This document shows positions 53,083 to 62,030 of a stretch of 64,000 nucleotides of DNA, in pieces. Position 1 is the first letter of the stretch. Every line of letters starts with the position of its first letter. A model generated the notes under the pieces. It saw only the letters and a list, made by a program, of their open reading frames with translations, had not been told where the DNA came from and ran no database searches. The DNA comes from an uncultured Emergencia sp. (GTDB lineage Bacteria; Bacillota; Clostridia; Peptostreptococcales; Anaerovoracaceae): NCBI GenBank assembly GCA_904420065.1, contig CAJFTU010000049.1:100552-164551 (forward strand), read 5' to 3'. The position numbers were made by a program, and so were the translations under genes.

Positions 53083-53993
53083 AGAAAAATAAGGTTTCCT
53101 TTTTTATATGCCACGTTCTGCTGGTCGGACTGATCGCGGCGGTTCTGCTTCCTGGCCGAAAGGAGACGGAAAGTCCGGCGGCATTTTTGTGCGCTATATT
53201 TCTGATAGAAGTTTTCTACCTGATCCATATCCGGCGATTTCCAGGGAAAAGAGCGTCGGCTTCGGACATCCTGTCGATTTTGTGGGCACTGATGCTGATC
53301 TGGGAAATTCTGGTCACCAAGCTGGACATGCTGCATCCTGTATTGGTTCCGGCCCTTGAAAATATCTTTTTCGTGTTCACCACGGATTACCGGGAAATGG
53401 CGGCCGGGATTCTCTCGTCGATGGAACTCCTGCTGATCGGTACGGCGGCCGGTCTGGGTCTGGGCACCCTGCTCGGTCTGATCTGCGGATGGCACAAGCG
53501 GCTCAAAGAGGTGTTTTATCCCATTGCAAACGTACTGGCGCCGATTCCTTCGATCGTGTTCGCGCCTTATGTTATCGCAGTCATGCCCACCTTTCGGAGC
53601 GCTTCTGTCGTGGTAATATTTTTAGGTATATTCTGGCCGGCTTTTCTGAAGACCATCCTCTCTGTGGAGTCCATAGACAGGAATATCATCGATTCTGCCA
53701 GGACATTGGAACTGCCGGGAATCTCCATGGTGTTTGAAATCCTGCTTCCCTATTCTGTACCGGGTATTGTCAAGGGACTGAGGGTGACCATGACCTCGGC
53801 GGTGATGATGCTGACCTTTGCCGAGATGATGGGGTCGACCACGGGTATGGGATACTATATCGTCAACTATAATACATATGGAAATTACACCAAGGTGCTT
53901 GCCGGTATCATCGTGGTGGGCATCGTCGTCACCGTGCTCAGCGGGTTGATTTCCCTGCTGCAGAAAAAGAGCATAAAGTGGCGGAATTATTGA
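53079..53993 (+). CDS. ABC transporter permease (TauC/SsuC type)
   Basis: A 304-residue permease with about six or seven helices; EAA-loop-like IIDSARTLELPGISMVFEILLPYSVPGIVKGLRV and TFAEMMGSTTGMGYYI are family features. The N-terminal two helices (VSFFICHVLLVGLIAAVLL, ASDILSILWALMLIW) extend beyond the core. ATG 53079 is preferred to 53070 for spacing from GCGAGGTGG. It completes the importer. Confidence 0.92.
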   Translation: MKKNKVSFFICHVLLVGLIAAVLLPGRKETESPAAFLCAIFLIEVFYLIHIRRFPGKRASASDILSILWALMLIWEILVTKLDMLHPVLVPALENIFFVFTTDYREMAAGILSSMELLLIGTAAGLGLGTLLGLICGWHKRLKEVFYPIANVLAPIPSIVFAPYVIAVMPTFRSASVVVIFLGIFWPAFLKTILSVESIDRNIIDSARTLELPGISMVFEILLPYSVPGIVKGLRVTMTSAVMMLTFAEMMGSTTGMGYYIVNYNTYGNYTKVLAGIIVVGIVVTVLSGLISLLQKKSIKWRNY

Positions 53994-54175
53994 ATTTTTC
54001 CTGTACTTTTCAGAAGGCAGGTGTTATAGTAATGGGTGGATGGCATTCGAACAGAAGCTGTACCGCGTATATGGAATTTTTTATCGGATTTTCGGGGACG
54101 CATCGGGAGAGCGGCACCTGAAGGAGAAAGAGATCAGCTTTTCACTGTCCGTGTTGTGAAGCGGAGGTGATCAGT

Positions 54176-55042
54176 ATGAAAGCAGGTTTTATCGGCGCGG
54201 GGAAGGTTGGATTTTCCCTGGGCAGATACTTTAAGGAAAACGGATATTTTGTAACGGGCTATTACAGCAGAAGCCGAAAATCCGCTGAAGAAGCGGCGGA
54301 CTTTACAGGCAGCAGATATTATCCAGGCTTAGCAGACCTTGTGAGAGACAGTGATACCCTGTTCCTTACGGTGCCCGACGGCGCCATCGGGAAGGTGTGG
54401 GATGACATGCTCGATCTGCCGATAGAAAATAAGAATATATGTCATTGCAGCGGTTCGATTTCATCGGCCGTTTTTTTTAATGCAGAAAAGCGGGGCGCGT
54501 ACAGATTTTCGGTCCATCCCCTCTGCGCCGTCAGTGATCGGTACCATTCCTTCCGCGACCTTGGCGAGACTTATTTTACCCTCGAAGGCAGTGCAGAACG
54601 CCTTGAGGAGATGAAAAAAATTTTCGCTTCTATGGGCAATGTGGTGGTTGTCATCGACGCTGAGCAGAAGGTCAGGTACCATGCGGCGGCGGTGATGGTC
54701 AGCAATCAGGCGGCCGCTTTGGCGGACATCGGCGCGGAGCTTCTGCAGCAGTGCGGCTTTTCACGCAGAGACGCGGAAAAAGCTCTCGGACCGCTGATCG
54801 CGGGAAACGCGCAGAATATCGCGCAGCGGGGGCCGACGGAGGCTCTTACCGGGCCGGTGGAGAGAGGCGACATAGACACGGTAAGAAATCACCTGTCCGT
54901 TCTGGATGGACAGGCGAGGGAACTGTACGTCCAACTTTCGGAAAGACTTGTCCGCATCGCAGAGAGAAAACATCCGGACAGAAATTATGAGGAACTGAAA
55001 AAGGAGCTTGAGGAAAATGAAAAACACAGCAGCAGGATTTAA
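54176..55042 (+). CDS. panG: Ketopantoate reductase PanG-type (Rossmann/DUF2520)
   Basis: A 288-residue Rossmann dehydrogenase: [44 protein letters not shown] and a DUF2520 C-terminal helical domain with [21 protein letters not shown]. The related PanG protein of Francisella, Enterococcus and Clostridioides reduces ketopantoate to pantoate in place of PanE. Position directly before panB-panC-panD makes that role very likely. ATG 54176 follows GGAGGTG; the track starts 9 bases earlier. It overlaps panB by 26 bases. Confidence 0.85.
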   Translation: MKAGFIGAGKVGFSLGRYFKENGYFVTGYYSRSRKSAEEAADFTGSRYYPGLADLVRDSDTLFLTVPDGAIGKVWDDMLDLPIENKNICHCSGSISSAVFFNAEKRGAYRFSVHPLCAVSDRYHSFRDLGETYFTLEGSAERLEEMKKIFASMGNVVVVIDAEQKVRYHAAAVMVSNQAAALADIGAELLQQCGFSRRDAEKALGPLIAGNAQNIAQRGPTEALTGPVERGDIDTVRNHLSVLDGQARELYVQLSERLVRIAERKHPDRNYEELKKELEENEKHSSRI

Positions 55043-55865
55043 ACAGCAGAAGGAAAACGGGGAAAAGATCACTATGCTGACCGCATACGATTACTGCACA
55101 GCCAAACTGATGGACAGAGCGGGGATCAACGGTCTGCTTGTCGGCGACTCTCTGGGCATGGTTATGCTGGGTTATGAGGATACGATTTCCGTTACCATGG
55201 AAGATATGATTCACCATACCGCCGCAGTGGCGCGGGGAGCGGAGAACGCCCTGATTGTGGCCGATATGCCGTTTATGTCTTATCAGACATCGGTTTACGA
55301 TGCGGTTTACAACGCCGGACGGCTGATGAAAGAGGGACGCTGCCAGGCGGTGAAACTGGAGGGCGGCCTCAGCGTGTGTCCGCAGATTCGCGCGATCACA
55401 GAGGCATCTGTTCCGGTTATGGCGCATATCGGGCTGACTCCCCAGTCTGTTAACGCTTTCGGCGGATTTAAGGTTCAGGGAAAGACGGAAGAAGCGGCCA
55501 GAAGACTTCTGCAGGAGGCTAAGGCTGTAGAAGAAGCCGGCGCTTTTGCCGTAGTGCTGGAATGTGTGCCGGCTAAACTGTCCGCGCTGATCTCGAAGGA
55601 AATCTCCATTCCGACTATCGGCATAGGGGCAGGAGCGGGCTGCGACGGTCAGATCCTGGTATATCAGGACATGCTGGCTATGTATTCCGATTTTACGCCT
55701 AAGTTTGTGAAAAAGTACGCCGATATCGGAAAGGCTATGCAGGAGGGAATCGCGGCTTATATCGACGAAGTCAGGAAAGGCGCTTTTCCTGCGCCGGAAC
55801 ACGAGTTTAAAATTTCCGACCAGGTGATGGAAAAACTGTACACTGAAGGAGGATGTGCGAAATGA
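55017..55865 (+). CDS. panB: 3-methyl-2-oxobutanoate hydroxymethyltransferase
   Basis: A 282-residue TIM-barrel enzyme that makes ketopantoate from 2-oxoisovalerate and methylene-THF. [58 protein letters not shown] and [18 protein letters not shown] are all PanB motifs. ATG 55017 lies within panG, so translation is coupled. It overlaps panC by 4 bases. Confidence 0.96.
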   Translation: MKNTAAGFKQQKENGEKITMLTAYDYCTAKLMDRAGINGLLVGDSLGMVMLGYEDTISVTMEDMIHHTAAVARGAENALIVADMPFMSYQTSVYDAVYNAGRLMKEGRCQAVKLEGGLSVCPQIRAITEASVPVMAHIGLTPQSVNAFGGFKVQGKTEEAARRLLQEAKAVEEAGAFAVVLECVPAKLSALISKEISIPTIGIGAGAGCDGQILVYQDMLAMYSDFTPKFVKKYADIGKAMQEGIAAYIDEVRKGAFPAPEHEFKISDQVMEKLYTEGGCAK

Positions 55866-56716
55866 AGATTACAGGACAAAAACGTGAAGTAAAGGAGATC
55901 GTAAAGCAGTGGAGAGCCGAGGGACTTTCCGTAGGTCTGGTTCCGACCATGGGTTATCTTCACGAGGGGCACGAAAGCCTGATTCGCCGGGCGGCGTCGG
56001 AAAACGACAGAGTGGTCGTCAGTGATTTTGTCAATCCGACTCAGTTTGGTCCGGGAGAAGACCTGGAAAGTTATCCGAGGGATATCGACAGAGATGCGGC
56101 CGTATGTGAAGCGGCGGGAGCTTCCCTGATCTTTCATCCCCAGCCTGAGGAAATGTACGCAGGGGACGCCTGTACATTTGTAGATATGACGGGACTGACG
56201 GCGGAGCTTTGCGGAAAATCGCGTCCGATTCACTTTCGCGGCGTTTGCACGGTGGTAGCCAAGCTGTTCAACATCGTCCGGCCGGACAGAGCTTATTTCG
56301 GCCAGAAGGATGGCCAGCAGCTTTCGGTGATACGGCGCATGGTTAGAGATCTGGATTTCGATATTGAGATCGTCGGCTGCCCTATTGTAAGAGAGGCGGA
56401 TGGTCTGGCGAAAAGCTCAAGGAATACCTATCTCAGTGAGGAAGAGCGGAAAGCGGCTCTGGTGCTGAGCCGGGCGGTCAGGCTGGGTAAGGATATGGCG
56501 GAAAACGGAGAAAAATCCGCAGATGTTATCGTAAAGGCTATGACCGAGCTTATCGACCGGGAACCTCTGGCCCGGATCGATTATGTAAAAGCGGTCAACG
56601 CGGTGAATATTGAACCGGTCAGCGTGATGGAACCGCCGGTGATGGTAGCCATGGCCGTATTTATCGGAAAGACCAGGCTGATCGACAATTTTGTATACGA
56701 AGGAGAGGACAGATAA
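55862..56716 (+). CDS. panC: Pantothenate synthetase
   Basis: A 284-residue ATP-dependent ligase joining pantoate and beta-alanine. The nucleotidyltransferase HIGH-like motif is in [15 protein letters not shown] and the KMSKS-like one near [24 protein letters not shown] and [13 protein letters not shown] are typical. ATG 55862 follows AAGGAGGATGTGCGA. panD begins one base after its stop. Confidence 0.96.
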   Translation: MKITGQKREVKEIVKQWRAEGLSVGLVPTMGYLHEGHESLIRRAASENDRVVVSDFVNPTQFGPGEDLESYPRDIDRDAAVCEAAGASLIFHPQPEEMYAGDACTFVDMTGLTAELCGKSRPIHFRGVCTVVAKLFNIVRPDRAYFGQKDGQQLSVIRRMVRDLDFDIEIVGCPIVREADGLAKSSRNTYLSEEERKAALVLSRAVRLGKDMAENGEKSADVIVKAMTELIDREPLARIDYVKAVNAVNIEPVSVMEPPVMVAMAVFIGKTRLIDNFVYEGEDR

Positions 56717-56717
56717 G

Positions 56718-57113
56718 ATGTATCTGACTATGCTGAAGGGTAAAATCCATCGGGCGACGGTAGTTCAGGCGGAGCTGGACTACGTGGGAAGTATTACGGT
56801 GGATGAAGATCTGCTCGACGCCGCGGGAATTCTGGAGTATCAACAGGTGCAGATCGTAGATATAAATAACGGAAGCCGCTTTGAGACCTATACCATTGCG
56901 GGAGACAGGGGCAGCGGCATGATCTGCCTAAACGGCGCGGCGGCCCGCTGCGTGCAGAAAGGGGACAAGATCATCATCATGTGCTACGAGCAGATGACGC
57001 GGCAGGAAGCCGCTGAAAATCCTCCCAGGGTTGTTTTTGTCGACGAGGACAACCGGATTGACCGAGTGGCCTGTTACGAAAAACACGGGCGGACAGCCGA
57101 ACAGGAAAGATAG
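56718..57113 (+). CDS. panD: Aspartate 1-decarboxylase precursor
   Basis: A 131-residue pyruvoyl enzyme making beta-alanine. The self-cleavage site is the Gly-Ser bond in [28 protein letters not shown] opens it and [10 protein letters not shown] and [17 protein letters not shown] follow. ATG 56718 follows GAAGGAGAGGAC. It completes the four-step pathway with panG, panB and panC. Confidence 0.95.
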   Translation: MYLTMLKGKIHRATVVQAELDYVGSITVDEDLLDAAGILEYQQVQIVDINNGSRFETYTIAGDRGSGMICLNGAAARCVQKGDKIIIMCYEQMTRQEAAENPPRVVFVDEDNRIDRVACYEKHGRTAEQER

Positions 57114-57138
57114 GAGAACTGTCTTTCATAGCCGAACG

Positions 57139-57171
57139 GGTGCAGTCGTTTCGCCGGTATTGCGCCTTTTT
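57139..57171 (+). terminator. Terminator of the pan operon
   Basis: GGTGCA / TGCGCC (one G-T pair), followed by TTTTT. Confidence 0.55.
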
Positions 57172-57180
57172 AAGATTCTG

Positions 57181-57210
57181 TTGACCGGGCGGTCCCGTGT
57201 AGGGTAAACT
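57181..57210 (+). promoter_or_regulatory. Promoter of the DUF2238 gene
   Basis: TTGACC, 18-bp spacer, TAAACT. Confidence 0.45.
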
Positions 57211-57242
57211 ATAATCTGCGAGGTAAGAGGAGGAGACGGATT

Positions 57243-58091
57243 ATGGAGAAAATCAAAAAGAGATACAGAATCATGCGCAGAGCCATGGGAAAAGAACTGC
57301 GGGAACACAGGAGTTCTTTTATCGTCTTTTCCATACTGAGAGCTTTGGTCGTTCTGGTCATGGTGCTGCAGGTCTTTAACCGAAACTATGAGAACGTGTT
57401 TCTCTGTGGCATAACGCTGGTTCTGCTTCTGATGCCCAGCTTTGTACAGCTGGAATTTCGTGTGGAACTGCCGCGGACTCTGGAGATCATCATCCTGCTG
57501 TTCATCTTCTCGGCTGAGATTCTGGGAGAAATCGGAGAATTTTACATAAAAATACCCGGCTGGGACACCATGCTGCACACGATGAACGGTCTCTTGGCCG
57601 CTGCGGTAGGTTTTTCCATGATCGATCTGCTCAATCGAAGCAAGCGGTATTCCTTTCAGCTGTCGCCTCTGTTTCTGACCATGGTGGCGTTTTGCTTTTC
57701 CATGACGATCGGAGTGCTATGGGAGTTCTTTGAATTCGGTATGGATCGCTTTCTTCACATGGATATGCAGAAAGACACGGTGGTGCACGCCATACGTTCT
57801 GTGATGCTGGATCCCCAGGGACGGAACGTGCCTTACGTCATAGACGGAATCGACAGCGTGGTGGTCAACGGAAAAGAACTGGGGCTGGGAGGATACCTGG
57901 ATATCGGTCTGATCGATACGATGAAGGATCTGTTCGTCAATTTCGTAGGCGCCGTGGTGTTCTCCTTCTTCGGTTACTTCTATGTGAAGAGCCGGGGAAA
58001 GAGCCGGTTTGCAAAGAGCCTGATCCCGCAGCTGAAAAAGAAGAACGCGGATTTTCTGACACAGGCGGAGGAAGACGAAAAGATAAGCTGA
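57243..58091 (+). CDS. DUF2238-like integral membrane protein
   Basis: A 282-residue protein with about five or six helices. IPGWDTMLHTMNGLLAAAVGFSMIDLL and SMTIGVLWEFFEFGMD, with polar residues buried in helices, match the DUF2238/YjdJ family of unknown function. An insert GIDSVVVNGKELGLGGYLDIGLIDTMKDL lies between the last helices; the C-terminus is basic and cytosolic. ATG 57243 follows GAGGAGGAGACGG... with good spacing. Confidence 0.8.
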   Translation: MEKIKKRYRIMRRAMGKELREHRSSFIVFSILRALVVLVMVLQVFNRNYENVFLCGITLVLLLMPSFVQLEFRVELPRTLEIIILLFIFSAEILGEIGEFYIKIPGWDTMLHTMNGLLAAAVGFSMIDLLNRSKRYSFQLSPLFLTMVAFCFSMTIGVLWEFFEFGMDRFLHMDMQKDTVVHAIRSVMLDPQGRNVPYVIDGIDSVVVNGKELGLGGYLDIGLIDTMKDLFVNFVGAVVFSFFGYFYVKSRGKSRFAKSLIPQLKKKNADFLTQAEEDEKIS

Positions 58092-58134
58092 GTCGGCTGC
58101 AGGCTGAAAAAGAAAAACGTCGGCGGATTGGTCA

Positions 58135-58162
58135 TAGAAAAAGCCCATGGAAGACCATGGGC
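58135..58162 (-). terminator. Terminator of the flavoprotein gene
   Basis: GCCCATGG-AAGA-CCATGGGC; read on the minus strand it is followed by TTTTTCTATG, so it acts leftward. Confidence 0.75.
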
Positions 58163-58189
58163 AGTAAACAAACGGTATAGAACTTGTAA

Positions 58190-58222
58190 GATGCGTATTT
58201 TTTAAAAGATACGCGTCTTTTT
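58190..58222 (+). terminator. Terminator of the DUF2238 gene
   Basis: GATGCGTAT / ATACGCGTC with one G-T pair, followed by TTTTT on the plus strand. Confidence 0.7.
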
Positions 58223-58296
58223 GCAGCATGGAAAGGCGCTGTCCCGCGGAACGTCGGGAATAAAACCTCCGCCTTCTGCTTTGAAAATGGGATCTC

Positions 58297-58857
58297 TTAT
58301 TCCATGAGCCACTTGCCCAGTTCTTCTGTCTGCTTCTGATAATCTTCGTTGGCAGAGAACGCGTCTTTGGCGTTTTGTCCCGGAAATACCAGCGTCTTGT
58401 GGTCACCGAATCCGGCTAAAGCGAAACAGGTGCTGACGAACTCTCCAACCGGCCTGACGGCTTCCTCTGGACTTCCGCCGCAGGTAAGCACGACGCCGAG
58501 TTTGCGGGAAGGATCTGCGGCGACGCGGCCTTTTGCAGGATTAAACAGGGAATAGAAACGGTCTGTCAGAACTTTGCATGAGCCCGGGATAGAACCGAAA
58601 TAAATCGGTGCGATGAATACTGCGCCGTCGCATTCCGAAAGTTCTCCGATCAGTGTCGAAGCGTCGTCTTTCTGGATGCAGCCGTCGTGAGATTTACAGT
58701 AATCGCAGGCCAGACAGCGGTTTACCGATTTATCCTCCAGGCGAAATATCTGGGCCTGGCAGCCGTTGCTTTCCATCTGTACTTTCAGTTTTTCACAGAT
58801 TGCGTCGCTGTTAGCGCCTTTTCTGGGACTGCCTGTGATCAGGATATACTTTTTCAA
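58297..58857 (-). CDS. Flavodoxin-like iron-sulfur flavoprotein / NADPH-dependent FMN reductase family
   Basis: A 186-residue flavodoxin-fold protein: ILITGSPRKGANSDAICEKL (FMN phosphate loop), the cysteine cluster CLACDYCKSHDGC, and FIAPIYFGSIPGSCKVLTDRF. The cysteines recall the iron-sulfur flavoproteins of anaerobes. The ORF track begins 25 residues early; TTG 58857 follows AGGAGGAGTTTCGA and gives LKKYILITGS. Electron-transfer or oxygen-defence role likely. Confidence 0.88.
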   Translation of the reverse strand: MKKYILITGSPRKGANSDAICEKLKVQMESNGCQAQIFRLEDKSVNRCLACDYCKSHDGCIQKDDASTLIGELSECDGAVFIAPIYFGSIPGSCKVLTDRFYSLFNPAKGRVAADPSRKLGVVLTCGGSPEEAVRPVGEFVSTCFALAGFGDHKTLVFPGQNAKDAFSANEDYQKQTEELGKWLME

Positions 58858-59039
58858 TCGAAACTCCTCCTTTATGTATGTGATTTTGTTGCTTTCGGCC
58901 GACCTTCGGGGCGCCGGGCGCCGTCGGCTCAAGTTACTTTCTATTATACTCCTGTTCTTTCGGGATTCAAGCCGGAGGAATGAATTTCCCTTATCGGCAA
59001 AGAATAAGAGAAAAACGGAGTGTAACGGAGGTAGAGGAA

Positions 59040-60407
59040 ATGAAATCGATTTGGAGACAGGAGGCGGCGCTGCCTGAATTTCCTGCCCTAAAAGAGGAAA
59101 GAAGACTGGACACGCTCGTTGTCGGCGGCGGTCTTGCGGGGCTTTTGACCGGTTTTTTTCTCAAACAGCAGGGGCAGAAATATGCCGTATTGGAAAAGGA
59201 GCGGATTGCCGGAGGAGTAACGGGAAATACCACAGGAAAAATCACCGTGCATCACGGACCTGTCTACAGCCGCCTGCTCAAGTCTTTGGGGAAAGATAGG
59301 ACGGAGGCTTATCTGCGGGCCAATCAACTTGCGCTGGAGCAATATGGAAGAATGGCGGAAGAGATTTCCTGCGATTTTTCACTGCAGGACAATTACGTAT
59401 ATTCTCTCGATGATAAAGCAGGCATGCTGAGAGAAGCGGAGGCGCTGGAATTCATAGGGGCAAGAGTCGATTACACGGAGCGGACGAATCTTCCGTTTCA
59501 TACCGCGGCGGCTGTGCGGATGAAGAATCAGGCCCAGTTTCACCCGCTGAAATTCGTCAGCGGCATCGCTGAAGGGCAGGAAATTTACGAACGCAGTTTT
59601 GTAACCGATATCGCCAAAGGCAGGACGGGTTATCAGGTTCGCGTGCGAAACCCGCAGGGAAAAGAAATAAATCTCTATGCGGATCGGGTCATTGTAACCA
59701 GCCACTTTCCTTTTTTAGACCGTTGGGGAATGTATTTTGTGAAGATGTATCAGCACCGCTCCTATGTGCTGGCGTTGAAAAACACCGGATACGGCGGGGG
59801 CATGTATATCGGAGACGAATCGGGAAGCCTTTCTTTTCGATCCTGCGGCGAACTGCTCTTACTGGGCGGGTGCGGAGGCCGGACGGGAACTTTGAAAGAA
59901 GGATTTGAAAGACTCAGAGAAAGGGCGGACAGGGTTTATCCTAAGGCAGAAGAAGTCGCGTCGTGGGCAGCGCAGGACTGTATGACTCTGGATGGCGCGC
60001 CTTATGTGGGGCGTTACGGAAGAACGACGGAAGGACTGGACGTGGCGGCCGGGTTCAACAAGTGGGGAATGACCGGAGCAATGACGGCGGCGATGCTGCT
60101 GACCGGCAACATGGACAGAGAACTGGGCGCAGCGTTTTATCCACAGAGGTCGATGCTGAAACCGCAGCTGTTTGTCAACGGTTTGGAGGCAGCCAGGAAT
60201 TTGCTCTCTCTCCGCCGGCACCGGTGCACCCATCTGAAGTGCGGACTCAAGTGGAATGAAGAGGAACAGCAATGGGAATGTCCCTGTCACGGCTCCCGCT
60301 TTGACCGGAGAGGCCGCGTTTTGTCCGGTCCGGCCCAGAAAACCTGCGGGTCCCTGCCAGACGAGGGAATGATAAGTGAAGAAAATCGAGAAACGGGGAG
60401 GAGGTGA
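59040..60407 (+). CDS. FAD-dependent oxidoreductase with C-terminal Rieske domain
   Basis: A 455-residue DAO-family flavoprotein. The FAD motif is TLVVGGGLAGLLTGFFL; YAVLEKERIAGGVTG and ITVHHGPVYS follow, and a Rieske domain ends it with RCTHLKCG (CxH) and CPCHGSRFD (CxxH), about 20 residues apart. It resembles the YhfW-like fusion of Firmicutes. ATG 59040 follows GGAGGTAGAGG; the track starts 20 residues upstream. It overlaps the next ORF's ribosome-binding site. Confidence 0.92.
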   Translation: MKSIWRQEAALPEFPALKEERRLDTLVVGGGLAGLLTGFFLKQQGQKYAVLEKERIAGGVTGNTTGKITVHHGPVYSRLLKSLGKDRTEAYLRANQLALEQYGRMAEEISCDFSLQDNYVYSLDDKAGMLREAEALEFIGARVDYTERTNLPFHTAAAVRMKNQAQFHPLKFVSGIAEGQEIYERSFVTDIAKGRTGYQVRVRNPQGKEINLYADRVIVTSHFPFLDRWGMYFVKMYQHRSYVLALKNTGYGGGMYIGDESGSLSFRSCGELLLLGGCGGRTGTLKEGFERLRERADRVYPKAEEVASWAAQDCMTLDGAPYVGRYGRTTEGLDVAAGFNKWGMTGAMTAAMLLTGNMDRELGAAFYPQRSMLKPQLFVNGLEAARNLLSLRRHRCTHLKCGLKWNEEEQQWECPCHGSRFDRRGRVLSGPAQKTCGSLPDEGMISEENRETGRR

Positions 60408-60415
60408 AACTTGGG

Positions 60416-60718
60416 ATGAAAGAAATAAAGCTGAAACCGGATGAGCCGTTTTACAATCGGGTCGATGTAGCTGTGCTGGATTTTCCCGATGGCCTGCAGG
60501 GCAGAGAAAGACAGCGCTGCAAGGTGACTGTGGAATTTGCGGAAAGTGATGTGCGCCAGCTTCAAAAGAGAGGGTTGAATGTCGAGGAGGCCATGGATTA
60601 CTACAGAGAGTGGCTCTATAAAGTGATCAAAGTTCATCTGTCTCAGGATTGGAAGTGCGTAGACGGTTACGATCAGGTCATGGCAATCGTTGAGGAGAGA
60701 GTAAGATCCTATTATTGA
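60416..60718 (+). CDS. Conserved-looking 100-residue protein of unknown function
   Basis: A small soluble protein: MKEIKLKPDEPFYNRVDVAVLDFPDG, then VTVEFAESDVRQLQKRGLNVEEAMDYYREWLYKVIK, a helical tail. No cofactor or metal motif. ATG 60416 follows GAGGAGGTG, 8 bases after the Rieske stop, so it is translationally coupled to the oxidoreductase. The GTG start of the track overlaps that site. Family not recognised. Confidence 0.65.
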   Translation: MKEIKLKPDEPFYNRVDVAVLDFPDGLQGRERQRCKVTVEFAESDVRQLQKRGLNVEEAMDYYREWLYKVIKVHLSQDWKCVDGYDQVMAIVEERVRSYY

Positions 60719-60805
60719 ACGGTACGGCAGGGAAAGACATCGCTTCTATCTCCAACTTTCCCGCTGGAAAAATCCTTTTTTGCTGTGAGAAAGGCCGACG
60801 ATTGT

Positions 60806-60862
60806 GGTATACTATAATGCAGAGTGAACAGCCTCAGTCCTGTTGTGAAGACTGAGGCTGTT
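60806..60862 (+). promoter_or_regulatory. Extended -10 promoter and leader hairpin of the G3E GTPase operon
   Basis: TGGTATACT (extended -10; a TATAAT overlaps it) is followed by a perfect 13-bp stem AACAGCCTCAGTC / GACTGAGGCTGTT at 60827-60862, near the expected transcript 5' end. No T-run follows, so it is not a terminator. Confidence 0.5.
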
Positions 60863-60926
60863 AACGGAACGGCGGGGAGGCTTTGCTCCGTCAGTTTCAC
60901 GTTTTAGAAAGAGAGATGATAAGATA

Positions 60927-62018
60927 ATGGCAAAAGTAGACATTTTTTCCGGGTTTCTTGGAGCCGGAAAGACGACTCTGATCAAAAAGCTGATCGAAGA
61001 AGCGTATGAAGGCGAACAGATCGTCCTTATCGAAAACGAATTCGGGGAGATTGGCATAGACGGCGGTTTCCTGAAGGATTCCGGCGTTCAGATCAATGAG
61101 ATGAATTCGGGCTGCATCTGCTGTTCGCTGGTAGGCGATTTTGGCAAAGCGCTTGAACAGGTTATCACCGAGTTCAGTCCCGACAGAATTCTGATCGAGC
61201 CTTCCGGTGTGGGTAAGCTGAGCGATGTGATTCTGGCTGTGGAACGTCTGCACAACGATCAAATACAGCTCAACGGATTTACCACGGTTGTAGACGCAAA
61301 GAAGGCGAAGATGTACATGAAAAACTTCGGCGAGTTTTTCAACAATCAGATTGAACACGCCAGTTCGATTATTCTCAGCCATACCCAAGGCCTGTCGCAG
61401 GAGAAGCTGGAAGCGTGTGTCGCTTTGATGCGCGATCATAATAAGGACGCTTCTATCGTCACAACGCCATGGGATGAGATTACCGGGAAACAGATCCTGG
61501 AGACGATGGAGAAAAAGAATACTTTGGCGGCGGAGCTGAAGCATCTTGAAGAGGAAGCCCACGAGCACGACGAGCACTGCGGCTGTGATCATGATCACCA
61601 TGACCACGATCATCACCATCACAACCACGACGAAGAGTGTGACTGCGGCCATGGTCACGATCATCACCATCACGACCATGACGAAGAGTGCGGCTGCGGC
61701 CATGACCACCATCATCACGACCATGACCACCATCATCACGCAGATGAAGTGTTCACCAGCTTTGGCGCCGAGACGACCCACAAGTTCAGCGAAGAACAGA
61801 TCAGAGGGGCCCTCGGTGCGCTTTCCAATTTTGCAGAGTACGGACAGGTTTTGCGCGCCAAGGGCATCGTAGAAGGAACAGACGGACAGTGGATACACTT
61901 TGACTATGTGCCGGGTGAACCCGATGTCAGACGCGGAAGCGCCGCTGTAACGGGGATGCTCTGTGTAATCGGCGCGGATATAGATGAGGACCGGATCAGA
62001 GAACTGTTCGGTTTATAA
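60927..62018 (+). CDS. G3E/CobW-family GTPase metallochaperone with His-rich insert
   Basis: A 363-residue G3E GTPase: P-loop GFLGAGKTT (9-17), metal-binding GCICC (63-66), NKxD-like region IILSHTQGL, and a C-terminal CobW domain. Residues about 212-271 are mostly His, Asp, Glu and Cys, arranged in repeated units such as DEECDCGHGHDHHHHDH. G3E proteins use GTP to load metal centres (Ni, Co, Zn). The DNA of this insert is tandemly repetitive, explaining the odd antisense ORFs. Confidence 0.93.
   Translation: MAKVDIFSGFLGAGKTTLIKKLIEEAYEGEQIVLIENEFGEIGIDGGFLKDSGVQINEMNSGCICCSLVGDFGKALEQVITEFSPDRILIEPSGVGKLSDVILAVERLHNDQIQLNGFTTVVDAKKAKMYMKNFGEFFNNQIEHASSIILSHTQGLSQEKLEACVALMRDHNKDASIVTTPWDEITGKQILETMEKKNTLAAELKHLEEEAHEHDEHCGCDHDHHDHDHHHHNHDEECDCGHGHDHHHHDHDEECGCGHDHHHHDHDHHHHADEVFTSFGAETTHKFSEEQIRGALGALSNFAEYGQVLRAKGIVEGTDGQWIHFDYVPGEPDVRRGSAAVTGMLCVIGADIDEDRIRELFGL
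61556..61742 (+). repeat. In-frame tandem repeats encoding the His-rich insert
   Basis: CATGACCAC/CATCACCAT-type units recur with GACGAAGAGTG punctuations about every 50-60 bases. Copy number may vary between strains by slippage. Confidence 0.75.
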
Positions 62019-62030
62019 GGGGAGTGGGTC

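Noticed and set aside
54032-54121. 29-codon ORF in the leader of the pan operon
   Set aside because: Its ATG lies at or upstream of the expected transcript start from the nearby TATAGT, and there is no ribosome-binding site.
61556-61742. CRISPR-like repeat array
   Set aside because: Units are in-frame, degenerate and without unique spacers; they encode the His-rich insert.
61546-61872. Thr/Ile-rich 108-residue plus-strand ORF
   Set aside because: Frame-shifted reading of the same His-rich tandem repeats.
60897-61898. 333-residue minus-strand ORF with Val/Met-rich 'membrane' repeats
   Set aside because: It is the complement of the His-rich insert: CAC/CAT codons read backwards give Val/Met, imitating membrane helices.
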